DNA of 64,000 bases from Marinilabiliales bacterium. Lineage in GTDB: Bacteria; Bacteroidota; Bacteroidia; Bacteroidales; SZUA-534. Positions within the stretch are counted from its first letter, which is position 1. Each line of letters opens with the position of its first letter. This document shows positions 62,098 to 64,000 of this stretch, piece by piece. A program made the translations under genes and the position numbers. Where the stretch lies: contig DOTG01000015.1 in NCBI GenBank assembly GCA_003512955.1, positions 124,001 through 188,000 of the forward strand, in the 5' to 3' direction. The notes under the pieces are model-generated. The model saw only the letters and a program-made list of their open reading frames with translations, ran no database searches and was not told the origin of the DNA.

Positions 62098-63405
62098 ATG
62101 TCACATAAATTTCAGGAAATTACCACAACATCTCTTTTAAAAAAAAATGATTCCCAGATAGTGAAAATAATAGACATTCGCCCTGTAGATGTCTATAATG
62201 GGTGGCCTATTCAAAACGAATCACGTGGTGGCCATATAAAAGGGGCTATAAGTTTGCCATTTAAATGGACAAATTATATGGACTGGATTGAGATAGTCCG
62301 ATTTAAAAACTTGTTGCCTGAAAATGAAATTGTGATATATGGATATGATTCAGAAGAAATTCAAAAAGTAGCGGAACGTTTTATAAAATCAGGATATCAA
62401 AAGGTATCGGTCTATTATCATTTTGTGGACGAATGGGCCAGCAACCCCAACTTATCCATGCAAAACCTGGAACGATTTAAAAATCTTGTTTCGGCAAACT
62501 GGGTCAAACAACTCATTTCGGGTGAAAAACCGGGCCATTACTACAACCATAAATTTATGGTGGTCCACTCGCATTACCGTTACCGCGATGCCTATTTAAC
62601 CGGTCACATTCCGGGTGCCATTGATATGGATACCCTCGCATTGGAAGCCCCCGAAACATGGAACAGGCGCACTCCCGAAGAACTGAAAAAAGCCTTCGAA
62701 GAGCATGGAATAACCTCCGATACAACGGTAATTATGTATGGCAAATTTATGTTCCCTGACAATGCCGATGAATTTCCGGGCAGTGCCGCAGGCGATATTG
62801 GAGCTATTCGTTGTGCTTTTATCATGATGTATGCCGGGGTTAAAGATGTAAGGGTTTTAAACGGGGGATTTCAATCATGGATAGATGAGGGTTTTGAGGT
62901 TTCATACACAGATGAACAAAAAAAACCGGTTGCAGAATTTGGTACAGCTATCCCAGCCCACCCCGAACTGGTAGTGGACACTCCGGAAGCAAAAGAAATG
63001 TTGGCTTCTCCTAAGTCCGAACTGGTTTGCGTACGCAGCTGGCCCGAATACATTGGCCAAGTTAGCGGTTACAATTATATCGAACCCAAAGGCCGCATTC
63101 CTGGAGCCATTTTTGCCGATTGTGGCAGCGATGCCTACCACATGGAGAACTATCGAAATTTCGACCACACCACCCGCGAATATCATGAGATAGAAAAAAT
63201 ATGGAGATCAAATGGCATAAGCCCCGACAAACACCTGGCCTTTTATTGTGGCACCGGATGGCGTGGCAGCGAAGCCTGGTTTAATGCCTGGCTCATGGGT
63301 TGGCCTAAAGTATCGGTTTACGATGGCGGCTGGTTCGAATGGAGCGCCGACCCTGAAAACCCTTTTGAAACGGGGGTACCAGAGCATTTAAGCGCGATGC
63401 GATAA
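62098..63405 (+). CDS. eanB: EanB-like rhodanese, anaerobic ergothioneine synthase
   Basis: A protein of 435 residues with three rhodanese-like domains (about 5-115, 145-270, 290-420). Only the last has the Cys loop, FYCGTGWRGSEAW (Cys384). In Chlorobium limicola EanB the catalytic Cys412 takes sulfur from polysulfide and puts it on the imidazole of hercynine without oxygen. As I recall that enzyme, Cys339, Cys370, Tyr353 and Thr414 are also notable; here Cys311, Cys342, Tyr325, Cys384 and Thr386 all sit at the same offset of 28, which supports orthology. The methyltransferase that makes hercynine follows 21 nt on. Cytosolic. Confidence 0.9.
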   Translation: MSHKFQEITTTSLLKKNDSQIVKIIDIRPVDVYNGWPIQNESRGGHIKGAISLPFKWTNYMDWIEIVRFKNLLPENEIVIYGYDSEEIQKVAERFIKSGYQKVSVYYHFVDEWASNPNLSMQNLERFKNLVSANWVKQLISGEKPGHYYNHKFMVVHSHYRYRDAYLTGHIPGAIDMDTLALEAPETWNRRTPEELKKAFEEHGITSDTTVIMYGKFMFPDNADEFPGSAAGDIGAIRCAFIMMYAGVKDVRVLNGGFQSWIDEGFEVSYTDEQKKPVAEFGTAIPAHPELVVDTPEAKEMLASPKSELVCVRSWPEYIGQVSGYNYIEPKGRIPGAIFADCGSDAYHMENYRNFDHTTREYHEIEKIWRSNGISPDKHLAFYCGTGWRGSEAWFNAWLMGWPKVSVYDGGWFEWSADPENPFETGVPEHLSAMR

Positions 63406-63426
63406 TATTTATTTAAAACTAAAGCT

Positions 63427-64000
63427 ATGGATTTTTTAGAAGTTCCGACCATTAAAAAAAAACAGTTTGTCATTGGTAATTTTCTTACCGGAGAAAGCAA
63501 ACATGAAATAATAGCAGATATTTATAAAGGGCTTACAGCAAAACAAAAATACATTTCCAGCAGGTTTTTTTACGACGACAATGGCTCATTGCTTTTCGAG
63601 AAAATTACTGAATTGCCGGAATATTATCCCACCCGAACCGAAAAATCAATTTTAAAAGGCATTGTTTCCGAAATCATCGGCAATTCTGAACAACTTAATA
63701 TCATCGAACTTGGAAGTGGTGATTGCTCAAAAATATCCATTCTTTTAGATACTGTTTCAAAAAGTAAATTGAATCATATCAGGTATATTCCGGTTGATAT
63801 TAGCGAGGCAGCCATAATGAAATCAGCCGGTTTTCTTGCAGTCAAATATCCGGGCTTAAAAATACATGGACTTCTTGCCGATTTTATGAAACATTTGACA
63901 ACGCTCCCGGGTGAAGGCAACCGATTAATCTGCTTCTTTGGGAGTACCCTGGGGAATCTTACACGGCGACAAGCCACCGCTTTTCTATTGGATATAAAAA
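63427..64000 (+). CDS. egtD: L-histidine N-alpha-methyltransferase (EgtD/EanA), partial
   Basis: The gene runs off the window after 191 codons (the family has about 320 residues). It makes hercynine by three SAM-dependent methylations of histidine. Family motifs are KYISSRFFYDDNGSLLFEKITELPEYYPTRTEKSIL (residues 39-74), the SAM loop NIIELGSGDCSK (about 93-104), PVDIS (the ribose-binding acidic residue) and CFFGSTLGNL (Methyltransf_33). With the EanB-like gene it forms an EanA/EanB pair. The 3' end is not visible. Confidence 0.93.
   Translation, partial: MDFLEVPTIKKKQFVIGNFLTGESKHEIIADIYKGLTAKQKYISSRFFYDDNGSLLFEKITELPEYYPTRTEKSILKGIVSEIIGNSEQLNIIELGSGDCSKISILLDTVSKSKLNHIRYIPVDISEAAIMKSAGFLAVKYPGLKIHGLLADFMKHLTTLPGEGNRLICFFGSTLGNLTRRQATAFLLDIK

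Noticed and set aside
1..64000. CRISPR array, insertion sequence or prophage
   Set aside because: No evenly spaced identical repeats, no transposase and no phage structural gene were seen in either strand.

Overview
The window is one contiguous chromosomal stretch from a Bacteroidota bacterium, probably Bacteroidales/Marinilabiliales-like and at least partly anaerobic. The evidence is type IX secretion C-terminal domains (types A and B), a TonB-dependent receptor paired with a DUF4249 lipoprotein, TAnnTTTG -7 promoter boxes, a fur/rel pair, MTH1187, DUF4833 and Omp28-like proteins, and an oxygen-independent ergothioneine gene pair. Species cannot be named from the sequence alone.

Layout. 0-9.3 kb: double-rhodanese lipoprotein, DUF4249/TonB receptor pair, exported protein, glycoside hydrolase, methyltransferase, a broken gene carrying a 48-nt palindrome, and a flavin-fold protein. 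9.5-10.2 kb: 2-Cys peroxiredoxin with its terminator. 10.3-18 kb: large arsenic island in two transcription units, each started by its own ArsR. It combines inorganic arsenic genes (arsC, acr3), methylation (arsM) and organoarsenical efflux/redox genes (arsP, arsF/arsG-like, DGC protein, three thioredoxin-fold proteins), plus a frameshifted rhodanese that lacks the catalytic Cys. 18-28.7 kb: ordinary core genes on the minus strand (fur, rel, T9SS type B protein, two M16 peptidases, nitronate monooxygenase-like, lipA), then a VOC protein and a beta-propeller. 29-30 kb: AT-rich fic gene. 30-42.4 kb: four large T9SS-exported proteins, three with an Omp28-like thioredoxin region, one of which has lost its CxxC. 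42.4-52 kb: serB, membrane protein, EFR1-type flavodoxin/ferredoxin, thiamine-binding protein, HigB/HigA toxin-antitoxin locus, UPF0316 protein, orphan hybrid histidine kinase, small lipoprotein, tRNA-Pro. 52.5-56.1 kb: ECF sigma factor, ZAS-type anti-sigma, small membrane ORF, and a protein joining an NrtS-like nitrate/nitrite transporter domain to a zinc ribbon, PAS domains and a PP2C phosphatase. 56.1-64 kb: MarR regulator divergent from a long run of sulfur, thiol and redox genes (rhodanese-thioredoxin fusion, DsrE, thioredoxin folds, YceI, LysE exporter, peroxiredoxin-like) that ends in EanB-like and EgtD/EanA-like genes for anaerobic ergothioneine synthesis. The last gene runs off the window.

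Beyond genes, two intergenic repeat types stand out. One is a degenerate repeat with exact 8-nt periodicity lying directly after two TGA stop codons. The other is a roughly 100-nt dispersed element in two clear copies and one probable divergent copy, with paired bases that differ in a compensating way between the clear copies.
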